NCBI RefSeq assembly: GCF_003841485.1
Contig: NZ_REFY01000001.1
Location: forward strand, 558,001 to 622,000
Length of the DNA stretch: 64,000 bases
Reading direction: 5' to 3'
Source: Natrarchaeobius halalkaliphilus
GTDB lineage: Archaea; Halobacteriota; Halobacteria; Halobacteriales; Natrialbaceae
Part shown: positions 8,043 to 17,604 of the stretch, piece after piece
Layout: each line of letters starts with the position of its first letter
How positions within the stretch are numbered: the stretch's first letter is position 1
Translations under genes and position numbers: made by a program
The notes under the pieces: generated by a model
Database searches by the model: none
Seen by the model: the letters and a program-made list of their open reading frames with translations, nothing else
Told to the model about the DNA's origin: nothing

Positions 8043-9203
8043 ATGCAACTCGAGGTGATCGGCGTCGGTGGCGCCGGGTGTCGGATCGCCGCTGCGATCC
8101 TGGAAGTCGATCCAGCCGACCACTCCTTCGTCGCTGACGTGTTCGCGTTCGATACGGATTCGGCGTGCCTGGACGAGGTCACGTCGATTCCCGACCCCTA
8201 CCGCCACCGGTACGGAGAGACGATCGAAAGCGGGCTCAACGGGAATCTCCAGCGGGGGCGCAGCGTTGGCAACGAGTACGTCGAAGAGCTCAGCCGGCGG
8301 CTGGATCGGGGACGGCCGGCGGTTGCCGACGCGTTTCTGGTCGCCGTCGGTCTCGGGGGAGCGACCGGCGGGGGAACGATCCCACAGCTCGTCGAGAACC
8401 TCCAGACGCTGTACGACGCGCCGGTCTACGTGCTCGCGACGCTTCCGGCCGAACGGGAGCTCGCGCCGCCATCGGACGGCGGTTCCGACGCGGGCAACGA
8501 ACCGACGGCACGCCCGATGGCCGAGGAGAACGCGACCCGGACGCTAGAGGAACTCGACGGAACGGCGGACGCCGTTCTCTGCTTCGACAACGAGAGGTGG
8601 CTCAAAACCGCTGAGACGATGGCTGACGCCCGTGATCGATTGAACCGGGAGCTCGCGACGCGCGTCGCAACGTTCTTTTCGGCCACGGCGGACGCGACCG
8701 AGGAGGGAGAGGTGACGGCGGCGGAAACGATCATCGACGCCAACGACGTCGGGCGGATCTTCGGAAACGAGACGGGAATCGCGACGATCGGTTACGGGAA
8801 ACAGCGAATCGAAACCGATAGTGGCGGCTCGCGGTTCGGCCTCGGACTGTTCTCGGCGGAGCCGTCCGTCGAAACGAGCGAGGCCGTAAGCGCCATCGAG
8901 ACGACGATCGGCAAGGCGCTGCGCGACAGGCTCACCCTCGAGTGTGAGCCCGAAAACGCAGCGCGAGCGATGCTGGTGGTCGGCGGGCCGCCGGCGTGGC
9001 TCAACCGACGAGCGATCGCAGACGGACGACGAACGATCGAGGAGGCGACGGGCTCCGTAGAGATCCTCGGCGGCGATGCGCCGCGGCCGGAGAGCGACGT
9101 CGTCTTCGCGGTGGTCGTCCTCGCCGGCGTCGACCCAGTCGAGCGACTCGAGGCGATCCGGTCTCGAACGACCCCGCTGGATCGAGACCGAACCGGCCGC
9201 TGA
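8043..9203 (+). CDS. Tubulin/FtsZ-superfamily GTPase, CetZ-like or non-canonical
   Basis: 386 residues. The N-terminal GVGGAGCRIA and the modified tubulin signature GLGGATGGGT mark a GTP-binding Rossmann domain of the FtsZ/tubulin/CetZ superfamily. A T7-like segment TIIDANDVGRIFGNE follows, in which the usual Asn-Leu-Asp pattern is altered but two aspartates remain. The C-terminal part is shorter and unlike FtsZ. CetZ proteins control cell shape in haloarchaea; this protein looks more divergent than CetZ1/2. It lies 58 bp after endA and about 100 bp before trpS, so a link to tRNA metabolism by position alone is speculative. Confidence 0.75.
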   Translation: MQLEVIGVGGAGCRIAAAILEVDPADHSFVADVFAFDTDSACLDEVTSIPDPYRHRYGETIESGLNGNLQRGRSVGNEYVEELSRRLDRGRPAVADAFLVAVGLGGATGGGTIPQLVENLQTLYDAPVYVLATLPAERELAPPSDGGSDAGNEPTARPMAEENATRTLEELDGTADAVLCFDNERWLKTAETMADARDRLNRELATRVATFFSATADATEEGEVTAAETIIDANDVGRIFGNETGIATIGYGKQRIETDSGGSRFGLGLFSAEPSVETSEAVSAIETTIGKALRDRLTLECEPENAARAMLVVGGPPAWLNRRAIADGRRTIEEATGSVEILGGDAPRPESDVVFAVVVLAGVDPVERLEAIRSRTTPLDRDRTGR

Positions 9204-9305
9204 AGCGGTCATTTTTGATCGGTTTTCCGATTCGGAAATAGTCGCGAATCGCCGGCACCGACGAAGGCGAAGGTTTTTGCGCGCTGGACCGCCAAAGCGG
9301 TGGTA

Positions 9306-10958
9306 ATGAGCGGAGACGACCCACTCGAGGAGACCGAGTCCGGGGAATCGGCCGGCGAGGAGCGCACGCGGTCCCCGTCGAGGCGCTGGACCGAGAGCGC
9401 AGCTCCCTCGGACGACGGAGCGGAGCGTGTCCGAACGGACGGCGGAGCCGTCGACGACGTCGCGCTGGATCCGTGGGGTTCCTCGAGCGTCTCCGACTAC
9501 CGCAAGCTGTTCGAGGAGTTCGGCATCGAGGAGTTCGACGACGTCAGCGACGAGGTTCCGAACCCACACTACCTGATGCGACGGGGCGTCATCTTCGGCC
9601 ACCGCGACTATCGACCGGTCGCGAACGCGATGGCTAACGGAGAGCCCGCGGCCGTCCTCTCTGGATTCATGCCCACGGGAGAGCCACACATCGGTCACAA
9701 ACTCGTCTTCGACGAGATCATCTGGCACCAACAGCAGGGAGCCGACGCCTACGCATTGATCGCGGATCTCGAGGCAAACTCCGCTCGCGGAATGAGCTGG
9801 GCCGAAATCGACGAACACACACGCAACTATCTGCTGTCGCTGCTCGCGCTCGGATTCGACCTCGAAGAGGGAACGCTCTACAGACAGTCGACCAACCGAG
9901 AGGTACAGGATCTGGCGTTCGATCTCGGTGCCGAAGCCAACTTCTCCGAGTTCGAGGGGATCTACGGCTTCGACGGCGAAACCTCAGTTTCGCACATGCA
10001 ATCGGTCGTCACGCAGATGGCGGACATCCTCTACCCGCAACTCGAGGAGCCAAAGCCGACCGTTATCCCCGTCGGGCCCGACCAGGACCCCCACGTCCGG
10101 CTGGCGCGAGATCTGGCCGAGCGAATGCGCTTTTTCAAAGTCACGCGGGCGTACGCCAGCTTCGAACTCGAGGCCGAAGAGCGCGACCTCGTCGCCGCGT
10201 TCTACGACCGACTCGAGCCCGCGGAGTTCGACGACGATCAGCTTCGGTGTCTCCACGTGGCCGAGGCGCTCGAGGCGACGCCGCTTGCGGAGCTCGACAT
10301 CGACGCGAGCGTTCTCGAATCGGTCCTCACGAAACTGAACGAGGCCGGAATGGAGCCCGTTCGCCCGCGAACGCGCTTTTTCGATCGGCGGGCGACCGAG
10401 GAGGCGTTCGAGGCGCTGATCGACGCGGTCGAGGGCGAAAAGCGCGTCTACGAGAGCCACGTCGATGCATTCGAGATCGGTCGGGAGGCGGCCGAAGAAC
10501 TCGCCCGAACGATCGAAGTCGAGAACGGCGGCTACGGCTTTCGGCCCCCGTCGTCGATCTATCACCGCTTCATGACCGGCTTGACCGGCGGAAAGATGTC
10601 CTCGTCGATTCCGGCCAGCCACATCTCGCTGCTCGACGATCCCGAGACGGGCTACGACAAGGTCAAATCAGCGACGACCGGCGGCCGCGAGACGGCCGAA
10701 GAACAGCGCGAGAAGGGGGGACGGGCCGACGAGTGTCCGGTCTACGAGCTGTACGCCTATCTACTCGCTGGCGACGACGACGAGTTCGCCAAACTGGTCT
10801 ACGACGAGTGCGTCGGCGGCGAGCGTCTCTGTGGTGACTGCAAGGAACAGGCCGCGGGCCTCATGCGCGAGTTCCTCGAGGATCACCAGGAGAAACGCGC
10901 CGAGGTCGCGGACTTACTCGAGGCGGCCGACATCGAACTCGAGTCGCCGCGCCGCTGA
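9306..10958 (+). CDS. trpS: Tryptophan--tRNA ligase
   Basis: 550 residues from ATG at 9306 (a GTG two codons earlier is possible). Class I aminoacyl-tRNA synthetase: the HIGH-type motif is in GEPHIGHKL (near residue 127) and the KMSKS-type loop is GGKMSSSIP (near 429). VIPVGPDQDPHVRLARD is typical of TrpRS. The acidic N-terminal 60 residues are low-complexity, and the C-terminal region includes GGERLCGDCKEQA with a Cys pair. It charges tRNA-Trp in the cytoplasm. In haloarchaea tRNA-Trp is a classic intron-containing tRNA, which gives endA upstream a plausible functional link. Confidence 0.95.
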   Translation: MSGDDPLEETESGESAGEERTRSPSRRWTESAAPSDDGAERVRTDGGAVDDVALDPWGSSSVSDYRKLFEEFGIEEFDDVSDEVPNPHYLMRRGVIFGHRDYRPVANAMANGEPAAVLSGFMPTGEPHIGHKLVFDEIIWHQQQGADAYALIADLEANSARGMSWAEIDEHTRNYLLSLLALGFDLEEGTLYRQSTNREVQDLAFDLGAEANFSEFEGIYGFDGETSVSHMQSVVTQMADILYPQLEEPKPTVIPVGPDQDPHVRLARDLAERMRFFKVTRAYASFELEAEERDLVAAFYDRLEPAEFDDDQLRCLHVAEALEATPLAELDIDASVLESVLTKLNEAGMEPVRPRTRFFDRRATEEAFEALIDAVEGEKRVYESHVDAFEIGREAAEELARTIEVENGGYGFRPPSSIYHRFMTGLTGGKMSSSIPASHISLLDDPETGYDKVKSATTGGRETAEEQREKGGRADECPVYELYAYLLAGDDDEFAKLVYDECVGGERLCGDCKEQAAGLMREFLEDHQEKRAEVADLLEAADIELESPRR

Positions 10959-11037
10959 CCCCGGGCGATACGCCGGATCGACGTCGATCCGAGTCGGAAC
11001 CGCTAACTGACCGCCCGAACGCCTACCACACAAGCGA

Positions 11038-12564
11038 ATGCAACTACCAGAATCACAGGTCGCGGTCGTAGAGGCCGCGAGCGCGGACGAGACGACGGCC
11101 GTCGACGCCCTCGCCGCGGCGACCGACCTTCCGCCCGAGACCGTCACCGGTGCGGTCTTCGAACTCGAGGAGGACGGTCTGGTCGTCGTCAAAGAACGCG
11201 TCGACGAAACGAGTAGACTCACCGACGAGGGAGAAACGTACGCGGACGACGGACTCCCCGAGGTCCGGCTCTACGAGGCCGCACTCGAGGCCGGCGCGGA
11301 CGACGACCCCGCCTCGATGGGACGGGTCATCGGTGCGTCGGGACTCGAGGGATCGCAGGTCGATATCGCGCTCTCGAACTACGCGCGAAAGGGCTACGGA
11401 GCGATCGACAGCGGCGAGCTCACCGCCGACCCCGACGCCGATCCCGCGGCCGACGCCGAGGCGAACGCACTCGAAGAACTCGCCGGAACCGACGATACAC
11501 CGCTCGAGGTCGTCGATGTCGACGGCGAAACGATGGGCGGACTCGAGCGTCGCGGGCTCGTCGAGATCGCCGAGACGACGGTGCGCGAGGTGAGGCTGAC
11601 CGAACGGGGTGTCACGGTCCGAACGGACGGTCTCGAGCGCTCCGAGACGGTCGGACAGGTTACGCCGGAACTGTTGACCAGCGGCGAGTGGGAGGACGTC
11701 GAGTTCGCAGAGTACAACGTCGAAGCCGACGCCGAACAGGTAAAAGGCGGGCGGGTTCACATCCTGCGCCAGACCGCAGACCGCGTGAAAGACGTCCTCG
11801 TTGGGATGGGCTTTCAGGAGATGGAAGGACCACACGTCGACGCGGACTTCTGGATCAACGACTGTCTGTTCATGCCCCAGGACCATCCCGCACGAACCCA
11901 CTGGGATCGGTTCGCACTCGAGGAACCGACCCACATCGACGAGCTTCCGGAAGGGCTCGTCGAACGCGTCGAGCGCGCCCACCGCGAGGGCGTCGGCGAC
12001 GACGGCGAGGGCTATCACTCGCCGTGGGACGAAGACTTCGCGCGGGCGCTTGCGCTTCGCGGACACACGACGTCGCTGTCGACGCGCTACCTCTCCGGCG
12101 AACAGATCGGTGAGATCGAGCCGCCGGCGCGCTTTTTCAGCGTCGAGAAGGTCTATCGGAACGATACGCTCGATCCGACCCACCTCCTCGAGTTCTTCCA
12201 GATCGAGGGCTGGGTGATGGCCGAGGACCTCTCGGTTCGGGACCTGATGGGCACCTTCGAGGAGTTCTACGCCCGGTTCGGCATCACCGACATCGAGTTC
12301 AAACCCCACTACAACCCCTACACGGAGCCGAGCTTCGAGCTGTTCGGCACTCACCCGACGACGGGCGAACTGGTGGAGATCGGTAACTCGGGCATTTTCC
12401 GCGAGGAGATGCTAGAGCCACTCGGCGTGGAGTGCGACGTGATGGCGTGGGGGCTCGCGCTCGAGCGGCTGCTCATGTTGATGTACGGCTTCGAGGACAT
12501 TCGCGACATCCACGGCACGCTGTGTGACCTCGAACTGCTGCGGGAAACGGAGGTGACTTACTGA
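11038..12564 (+). CDS. pheS: Phenylalanine--tRNA ligase alpha subunit
   Basis: 508 residues, the long archaeal/eukaryotic type with winged-helix repeats in the first 230 residues. The class II catalytic core follows: motif 2 region FFSVEKVYRND with HLLEFFQIEGW, and motif 3 region GLALERLLMLMYG. Forms an (alpha-beta)2 enzyme with PheT that attaches phenylalanine to tRNA-Phe. The stop codon TGA at 12562-12564 overlaps the ATG of pheT by one base, so the subunits are translationally coupled. Confidence 0.97.
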   Translation: MQLPESQVAVVEAASADETTAVDALAAATDLPPETVTGAVFELEEDGLVVVKERVDETSRLTDEGETYADDGLPEVRLYEAALEAGADDDPASMGRVIGASGLEGSQVDIALSNYARKGYGAIDSGELTADPDADPAADAEANALEELAGTDDTPLEVVDVDGETMGGLERRGLVEIAETTVREVRLTERGVTVRTDGLERSETVGQVTPELLTSGEWEDVEFAEYNVEADAEQVKGGRVHILRQTADRVKDVLVGMGFQEMEGPHVDADFWINDCLFMPQDHPARTHWDRFALEEPTHIDELPEGLVERVERAHREGVGDDGEGYHSPWDEDFARALALRGHTTSLSTRYLSGEQIGEIEPPARFFSVEKVYRNDTLDPTHLLEFFQIEGWVMAEDLSVRDLMGTFEEFYARFGITDIEFKPHYNPYTEPSFELFGTHPTTGELVEIGNSGIFREEMLEPLGVECDVMAWGLALERLLMLMYGFEDIRDIHGTLCDLELLRETEVTY

Positions 12565-14294
12565 TGCCCACGGTCGACATCGACCCCGATGAACTGCGCG
12601 AACTGACCGGCCACGAGGAAAAAGACGACGACGAACTCAAAGACGACCTGTTCGGGCTCGGCCTCGAGTTCGAGGGTCGAACCGACGACGGCGCGTTCGA
12701 ACTCGAGTTCGCCCCCGACCGTCTCGATCGGCTCTCCGTCGAGGGAGTCGCACGCTCCGTGCGGTACCAGTACGGCGACGCCCGGGGCGTCCACGTCCCG
12801 TCGACGAACTCGCCGGAGTGGACGATCGTCGTCGACGAGTCGGTTCCCGAGGAGCGCCCCTACGTGACGGGTGCGGTAATCAGGGACGTCGATCTGGACG
12901 ACGCGAGCCTCGAGTCGCTGATCCAGCTCCAGGAGAAACTCCACGCGACGATGGGGCGAAAGCGCGCGAAAGGTGCGGTCGGGATCCACGATCTGACGAT
13001 GCTGAAAGGCTCGACGGCGACGGAAGGCAACCCGACCATCGAGTACGTCGGCGTCGAACCCGACGGGGATCGGTTCGTTCCCCTCGATTCGGACGCCGAG
13101 ATGACGCCGGCGGACGTCCTCGAGGACCATCCGACGGGACAGACCTACGCGGACCTCGTCAGCGAGTACGAGCGCTATCCCGCGATCTACGACGACCTCG
13201 GACTGTTCTCGTTCCCGCCGGTGATCAACGGCCGCCGGACGGAGGTTTCGACCGATTCGCGGGACCTGTTCGTCGAGATGACCGGCACCGACCAGTGGAC
13301 GATCGACAAGATGCTGAACATCGTCTGCTACGCGCTCGCGGCGAGGGGAGCGACCCTCGAGGAGGTTCGGGTCGAGTATTCCGACGGCGAGTCCGGCGAA
13401 CGCGAACTGGTCCGGCCCGACCTCTCGACGAAGACCAAGACCGTCTCCCACGACCGAATCGAGACGATCCTCGGCATCGACCTCGATCCGGACGAGGTGA
13501 TCGACCTCGCGGAACGGTCGGGACTCGAAGCGGAGAAACGGGAGAGCGGAGACGACGACGGACTCGTCTACGAGGTGACGATCCCGCCCTATCGGGTCGA
13601 CGTGCTTCATCCGCTCGACGTCATCGACGACCTCGGACGAGCCTACGGCTTCAACGACCTCGAGCCGAAGTACCCCGACGTGGGAACCGTCGGCGGCCGC
13701 CACGAGCGCTCGAGACTCGAGGACGCCGCCCGGACCCAGCTCGTCGGGCTCGGCTTCGAAGACCTGCTGAACTTTCACATGATCAGCGAGGGAGAGAACT
13801 TCGATCGACTCTCCGCCTCACCGGGAGACGACGTTTACGGTCCCGGCGAGCCGGCGACGATCAAAGGTCCGTACAGCGAGGATTACACCATGTTGCGGAC
13901 CTGGGTCACGCCCTCGTTGTTGATGGTCCTCGAGCGAAACACCCATCGTGCGTATCCACAGAACCTGTCCGAGATCGGGTTCACGGCAGCGGTCGACGAG
14001 GCCGAAACCACCGGTATCAGCGAACGGCGTCGCGTCGGGGCCGTCCTCGCGAGTCACGAATCCGGCTACGAAGACGCCAAAGCCAGATTGCAGGCCCTCT
14101 GTCGACGGTTCGACGTCGACCTCGAGACGCCATCCACGGAACACCCGACGTTCATTTCGGGTCGTACGGCGAGCGTCGTGATCGACGGCGAGGCCGTCGG
14201 CGTGATCGGAGAAGTACATCCGCGCGTGCTCGTCGAACACGACCTCAAGGTCCCCGTCGCCGGCTTCGAGTTCGACCTGGCGGCGCTGTCGTAA
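12564..14294 (+). CDS. pheT: Phenylalanine--tRNA ligase beta subunit
   Basis: 576 residues, usual for archaeal PheT, which lacks the long bacterial N-terminal extension. B3/B4 editing-type region near residues 90-250 (FPPVINGRRTEV), B5 domain near 275-350, and a catalytic-like core with DLLNFHMISE, MLRTWVTPSLLMVLERN and the closing EVHPRVLVEHDLKVPVAGFE. It partners PheS and contributes tRNA binding and editing of mischarged Tyr. ATG at 12564 overlaps the pheS stop. Confidence 0.97.
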   Translation: MPTVDIDPDELRELTGHEEKDDDELKDDLFGLGLEFEGRTDDGAFELEFAPDRLDRLSVEGVARSVRYQYGDARGVHVPSTNSPEWTIVVDESVPEERPYVTGAVIRDVDLDDASLESLIQLQEKLHATMGRKRAKGAVGIHDLTMLKGSTATEGNPTIEYVGVEPDGDRFVPLDSDAEMTPADVLEDHPTGQTYADLVSEYERYPAIYDDLGLFSFPPVINGRRTEVSTDSRDLFVEMTGTDQWTIDKMLNIVCYALAARGATLEEVRVEYSDGESGERELVRPDLSTKTKTVSHDRIETILGIDLDPDEVIDLAERSGLEAEKRESGDDDGLVYEVTIPPYRVDVLHPLDVIDDLGRAYGFNDLEPKYPDVGTVGGRHERSRLEDAARTQLVGLGFEDLLNFHMISEGENFDRLSASPGDDVYGPGEPATIKGPYSEDYTMLRTWVTPSLLMVLERNTHRAYPQNLSEIGFTAAVDEAETTGISERRRVGAVLASHESGYEDAKARLQALCRRFDVDLETPSTEHPTFISGRTASVVIDGEAVGVIGEVHPRVLVEHDLKVPVAGFEFDLAALS

Positions 14295-14446
14295 GATCTC
14301 GGACGAAGCGACCGCCTCGTTTTCGCCGTGGACGCCGTAACGTACCGCGAGCGAACGACGTGAGCGAGCGGGCCGACGACTGACGTGAAGTGACGCTACG
14401 CGTCACGGAACGGAAGGAGGAGTGCTTTTAATCGAATTTTTGCCGA

Positions 14447-14466
14447 GGGTGCGCCTTGGCGCACCC
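14447..14466. other. Perfect 9-bp inverted repeat between pheT and a convergent gene
   Basis: GGGTGCGCC-TT-GGCGCACCC lies between the converging ends of pheT and the small AbrB-like gene. A second hairpin with 7-bp arms (GTGACGC/GCGTCAC, 14390-14406) is nearby. Neither is followed by a clear T tract on the exit side, so a terminator role is only a suggestion. Confidence 0.45.
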
Positions 14467-14486
14467 GCAGAGCAAAACTTCGATGG

Positions 14487-14684
14487 CTAGAATTCGTGTT
14501 CGACGTCCTCTCCGTCGGCTTTCTGAATAATGATCTTCCCGTCCCGGACTCGGACGAAGACCTCGTCGCCGATATCCATCCCCGCGACTGCGAGTTCGTC
14601 CTCGTGGAGATTGAGGTGGACGTTGTGGTAGTTTCCGTCGTCGTCTTTCGCACCGCTTGGACTCAACTTCTTTTTCCGTACCAT
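14487..14684 (-). CDS. Small AbrB/SpoVT-like protein
   Basis: 65 residues with a swapped-hairpin-like pattern: VHLNLHEDELAVAGMDIGDEVFVRVRDGKIIIQKA resembles the AbrB/MazE beta fold, preceded by a basic MVRKKKLSPSG start and followed by an acidic tail. Such proteins bind DNA or act as antitoxins, but no toxin gene is next to it. A TATA-like CTTAAGTATA on the minus strand near 14721-14730 lies about 40 bp upstream of the ATG. No partner gene is visible, so its function remains open. Confidence 0.65.
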   Translation of the reverse strand: MVRKKKLSPSGAKDDDGNYHNVHLNLHEDELAVAGMDIGDEVFVRVRDGKIIIQKADGEDVEHEF

Positions 14685-14913
14685 CGCGGGATTCTATGAC
14701 GAACTTCGCCGTAGGATATACTTAAGTGTTTTCTACGAGATACCAGACGGCCGTCCGTGGCAAACGATCATCAGAACCACGCGTGAAACCGTTGGTCTGG
14801 GATAGTGCGACTAAATGCCGTAGTCCATGTACTTAAAGATACCGACGCTGTCGGTCGTTTTTCGGGGATATCTTTATGTCAGACCGTGCGCTGGATTGAC
14901 ATGGAGGAAAACC

Positions 14914-15222
14914 ATGGTACGTGAAGACGGTAAGCGAAACTTTGCGCTACGTGAATCGAGCGGTGACGAGTCGAGCGTCTTTTCGGGGAACACTCCCCGA
15001 CAGGCCGCACTCAAGGCAGCCAGGCGACTCGATCCGGGTTCCAGCGAGGACGACGCGGACCGAGTCGAATTGGAACTTCGCGAGAAGGGGACTGACAAGG
15101 TCCACATCTACGACGGCTGGGCGTGGGAGGAGACGGCTCCCGACGACAAGCCGGACTGGATGCCAAGCGAGATCACCGAGGCAAACGTCTCGAAAAAGGG
15201 GATCGAACATCTCGAAGAGTGA
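14914..15222 (+). CDS. Non-histone chromosomal protein MC1
   Basis: 102 residues. Matches the MC1 architectural DNA-binding protein of methanogens and haloarchaea: RNFALRESSGDESSVFSGNT, PRQAALKAARR, then LRE/ELREKGTDKVHIYDGW, and DKPDWMPSEITEANVSKKG. MC1 is a monomer that bends DNA sharply and helps compact the chromosome. The ATG at 14914 has a GGAGG Shine-Dalgarno motif six bases upstream, unusual among the mostly leaderless genes here. A TATA-like CTTTATGT near 14872-14879 lies upstream. Confidence 0.93.
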   Translation: MVREDGKRNFALRESSGDESSVFSGNTPRQAALKAARRLDPGSSEDDADRVELELREKGTDKVHIYDGWAWEETAPDDKPDWMPSEITEANVSKKGIEHLEE

Positions 15223-15547
15223 GAACGGAGGAGCATTTCGCGGTTGACGAGTTCGAAGGGCGAACCGTTCGGTCGAACGTGTGGACGTAGCTCCGGCGTG
15301 TTCTGAGACGATTCTCCCGACCGGCGAGCGGAGTGCCAACGCTGCGTTCATCCTCGAAGAGCGGACTGTGCACGCCTCGAGATCCGAACATCCACCCTCG
15401 AGAAGTGGCGGCTCGGGTCGATAGGCACCGAGTGGAACGGACCGTCGGTCTCCGCGGTCGCGTCCGTGGACGGAACGAGCCGTCTCGACGAGTCCGATCC
15501 GGACGAACCCGAGGGCCTTTTGATCCTCTCTGTACTATGAGACGACA
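15223..15547. other. 325-bp gap between MC1 and pheA
   Basis: No convincing gene or RNA is seen on either strand. Near its end the sequence GGCCTTTTGATCC (about 15510-15522) could serve as the TATA region for pheA. The rest has the base composition of the flanking genes. Confidence 0.4.
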
Positions 15548-16360
15548 ATGGCCGTCATAACGCTCGGACCCGAGGGGACGTATTCACACAGAGCGGCGCG
15601 TGCGATCGGTGACGAGATCGAATTCAGCCAATCGGTTACGTCGATCGTCGACGCCGTCGCAACCGGCGAACACGACCGAGGCGTCATCGCGATCGAGAAC
15701 AGCATCGAAGGAAGCGTCACGGAGAGTCTGGACGCGCTCGCGGAGTACGACGTCGCCGTCGTCCGCGAAATCGTCACCCCGGTCAGACACGCGTTGCTCG
15801 CACAGGGTCCGACGTTCGAGACGGTCGCCAGCCACTCGCAGGCGCTCGCCCAGTGTCGAACCTACCTCGAGCGCGAGTACCCCGACGCCGCGCTCGAGGC
15901 CGTCGCCAGTACGGCCCAGGGCGTCGACTTCGCTCGCACGGACGCCTCCGTCGCGGGCATCGGCCATCCGGCGAACGCAGACGACGGCGACGAACTCGAG
16001 GTACTGGCCGAGGACATCCAGGATCAGGACTCGAATTCGACCCGGTTTTTCGCGATCGCCCCGACGGAGGATCGATCGACCGGCGGCGGAAAGACGTCCC
16101 TCGTGGTCTACCCGAACGCGAACTACCCCGGATTGCTGCTCGAGTTACTCGAGCCCTTCGCGGACCAGGATATCAACCTGACTCGGGTCGAGTCGCGTCC
16201 GAGCGGACGACGACTGGGCGATTACGTCTTCCACGTCGACTTCGAGGCGGGGCTGTACGAATCGCGGACGAACGAGGCCATCGAGGAACTCGAAGAGCTC
16301 GCGGAAAACGGCTGGGTTCGGCGGCTGGGTTCGTACGACACGGAACACGTCGTCGATTGA
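15548..16360 (+). CDS. pheA: Prephenate dehydratase
   Basis: 270 residues. Catalytic domain residues 1-180, opening LGPEGTYSHRAA, with GVIAIENSIEGSV and the conserved NSTRFFAI (TRF threonine essential in the family). A C-terminal ACT domain follows (about 190-265, NYPGLLLELLEPFADQDINL, RPSGRRLGDYVFHVDF). It converts prephenate to phenylpyruvate in phenylalanine synthesis; the ACT domain normally gives feedback inhibition by Phe. There is no fused chorismate mutase. Its stop TGA (16358-16360) is the target triplet of MITE copy 3. Confidence 0.96.
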   Translation: MAVITLGPEGTYSHRAARAIGDEIEFSQSVTSIVDAVATGEHDRGVIAIENSIEGSVTESLDALAEYDVAVVREIVTPVRHALLAQGPTFETVASHSQALAQCRTYLEREYPDAALEAVASTAQGVDFARTDASVAGIGHPANADDGDELEVLAEDIQDQDSNSTRFFAIAPTEDRSTGGGKTSLVVYPNANYPGLLLELLEPFADQDINLTRVESRPSGRRLGDYVFHVDFEAGLYESRTNEAIEELEELAENGWVRRLGSYDTEHVVD

Positions 16361-16440
16361 GACGGTCCGCTGTAACTGTTTACCGGCGCACCCGGAACCC
16401 GGTCTCCGGATACGCCGGTACTGACTTACAGCAGACCGTA
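16361..16440. mobile_element. 80-bp MITE copy 3, diverged
   Basis: TIRs GACGGTCCGCTGT/ACAGCAGACCGTA and an inner stem TACCGGCG...CGCCGGTA. Flanked by TGA on the left (pheA stop) and CGA on the right, a decayed duplication. The core is more diverged than in copies 1, 4, 6, 7 and 8, suggesting an older insertion. Confidence 0.75.
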
Positions 16441-16633
16441 CGAGAGACCGCTTCAGCCGATTTCTGTGTGTCCATCCCGTTCGCGGTTGCACCGGACGCA
16501 GGTACAACGGCCCGTACATCCACACTGGAGGACGGAGGTATCACGGCCAGTCACCGCACGTCAGATTCTGAGGCCGGTCTCGGCGGAGACGACCGCTCCG
16601 AACCTTTTCCCACGTGGCCCCGGTAGCCGGTGT

Positions 16634-17095
16634 ATGGTACTCGAACCAGGCGAGAACGCGCCGACGGTGACCGCACTCGATCAGGACGGCGAGGACGTCG
16701 AACTCGCGTTCGACGCGCCGACAGTGCTGTATTTCTATCCGCGGGACGCCACGCCGGGCTGTGCGACCGAAGCGCGTCAGTTCGATCGCGAACTCGAGGA
16801 GTATCGCGACGCCGGCGTCTCCGTTTACGGAGCCTCGACCGACGACGTCGACTCCCACCGGGAGTTCCGTGACGACGAGGGGCTCGACTTCGACCTGCTT
16901 GCCGATCCCGACGGCGAGCTCGCGGACGCGTTCGACGTCGACCGAACTCGAGGTGCGACCGAACGGACGACGTTCGTCCTCGCTGACGGCGAAGTCCAGA
17001 GCGTCTACGAAGGGGTCGATCCGGACGGCCACGCACGCGAAGTGCTCGAGGACGCACTCGAGGACGGGCTGGTCACGCTGTCCGAGTTGGATTGA
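16634..17095 (+). CDS. Peroxiredoxin, Bcp/PrxQ-like
   Basis: 153 residues from ATG at 16634. AhpC/TSA fold; the peroxidatic cysteine sits in YFYPRDATPGCATEA. The position where most Bcp/PrxQ proteins carry the resolving Cys five residues later (pattern TPGCTxEAC) holds Arg, so this looks like a one-Cys enzyme relying on an external thiol. It reduces hydrogen peroxide or organic peroxides in the cytoplasm. Followed 89 bp downstream by an Hsp20 gene on the same strand, consistent with stress functions. Confidence 0.9.
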   Translation: MVLEPGENAPTVTALDQDGEDVELAFDAPTVLYFYPRDATPGCATEARQFDRELEEYRDAGVSVYGASTDDVDSHREFRDDEGLDFDLLADPDGELADAFDVDRTRGATERTTFVLADGEVQSVYEGVDPDGHAREVLEDALEDGLVTLSELD

Positions 17096-17184
17096 GATCT
17101 GCCGTGGCCGAACGGGAAGAAACGATCCGTTCTGTCCTCGATCGACGGGCAGAATTTATCTCCTTCGAGGACGTAGTTCCGCTC

Positions 17185-17604
17185 ATGCGAGGAAACCCAC
17201 TCGACGAACTCGAGGAGATGCTGAACCGGGTCAGCCGACAGGTCGAAGAGGGGATGACCGGTGGCGGACTGCAGGTTCCCGGCTCCGTCCCCGTCGACGT
17301 CGCGGACAGGGACGAAGAGTACGTCGTGACGGCCGATCTCCCCGGCTACGAGACCGACGACATGTCGCTGACGCTCTCGGACGGAACGCTCCACCTGGAA
17401 GCGACGCGAGCGGACGAGGAGGAGTACGACGGGGGACGCTACCTCCGTCGCGAGCGGACCCGGACGGCGGCGAGCCGACGGATCCGTCTCCCGGAGCCCG
17501 TCGAAGAGGGGTCGATCTCGGCCGGCTACGAACAGGGGGTGCTGACCGTCCGCCTGCCGAAAGCCGGCGGCGGTGACGAGTCGAAAGAAATCGACATCGA
17601 GTAG
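17185..17604 (+). CDS. Hsp20/alpha-crystallin small heat-shock protein
   Basis: 139 residues from ATG at 17185 (MRGNPLDELEEML). Alpha-crystallin domain from about residue 32 to 125: VPVDVADRDEEYVVTADLPG, an ERTRTAASRRIRLPEPV strand pair and the hallmark YEQGVLTVRLPKA. It ends in the short acidic tail EIDIE. ATP-independent holdase that forms oligomers and binds unfolding proteins. The frame is open further upstream but that part lacks family similarity. Confidence 0.92.
   Translation: MRGNPLDELEEMLNRVSRQVEEGMTGGGLQVPGSVPVDVADRDEEYVVTADLPGYETDDMSLTLSDGTLHLEATRADEEEYDGGRYLRRERTRTAASRRIRLPEPVEEGSISAGYEQGVLTVRLPKAGGGDESKEIDIE

Noticed and set aside
14390-14466. Two hairpins as a strong bidirectional terminator of pheT
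   Set aside because: The stems are good, but no T tract follows them on the exit side in either direction, so only an inverted repeat is reported.
16444-16550. A ninth, highly decayed MITE copy next to copy 3
   Set aside because: Only short pieces (CGGTTGCACCGG, CCCGTAC) resemble the family; neither the ends nor the 80-bp length can be recognised.
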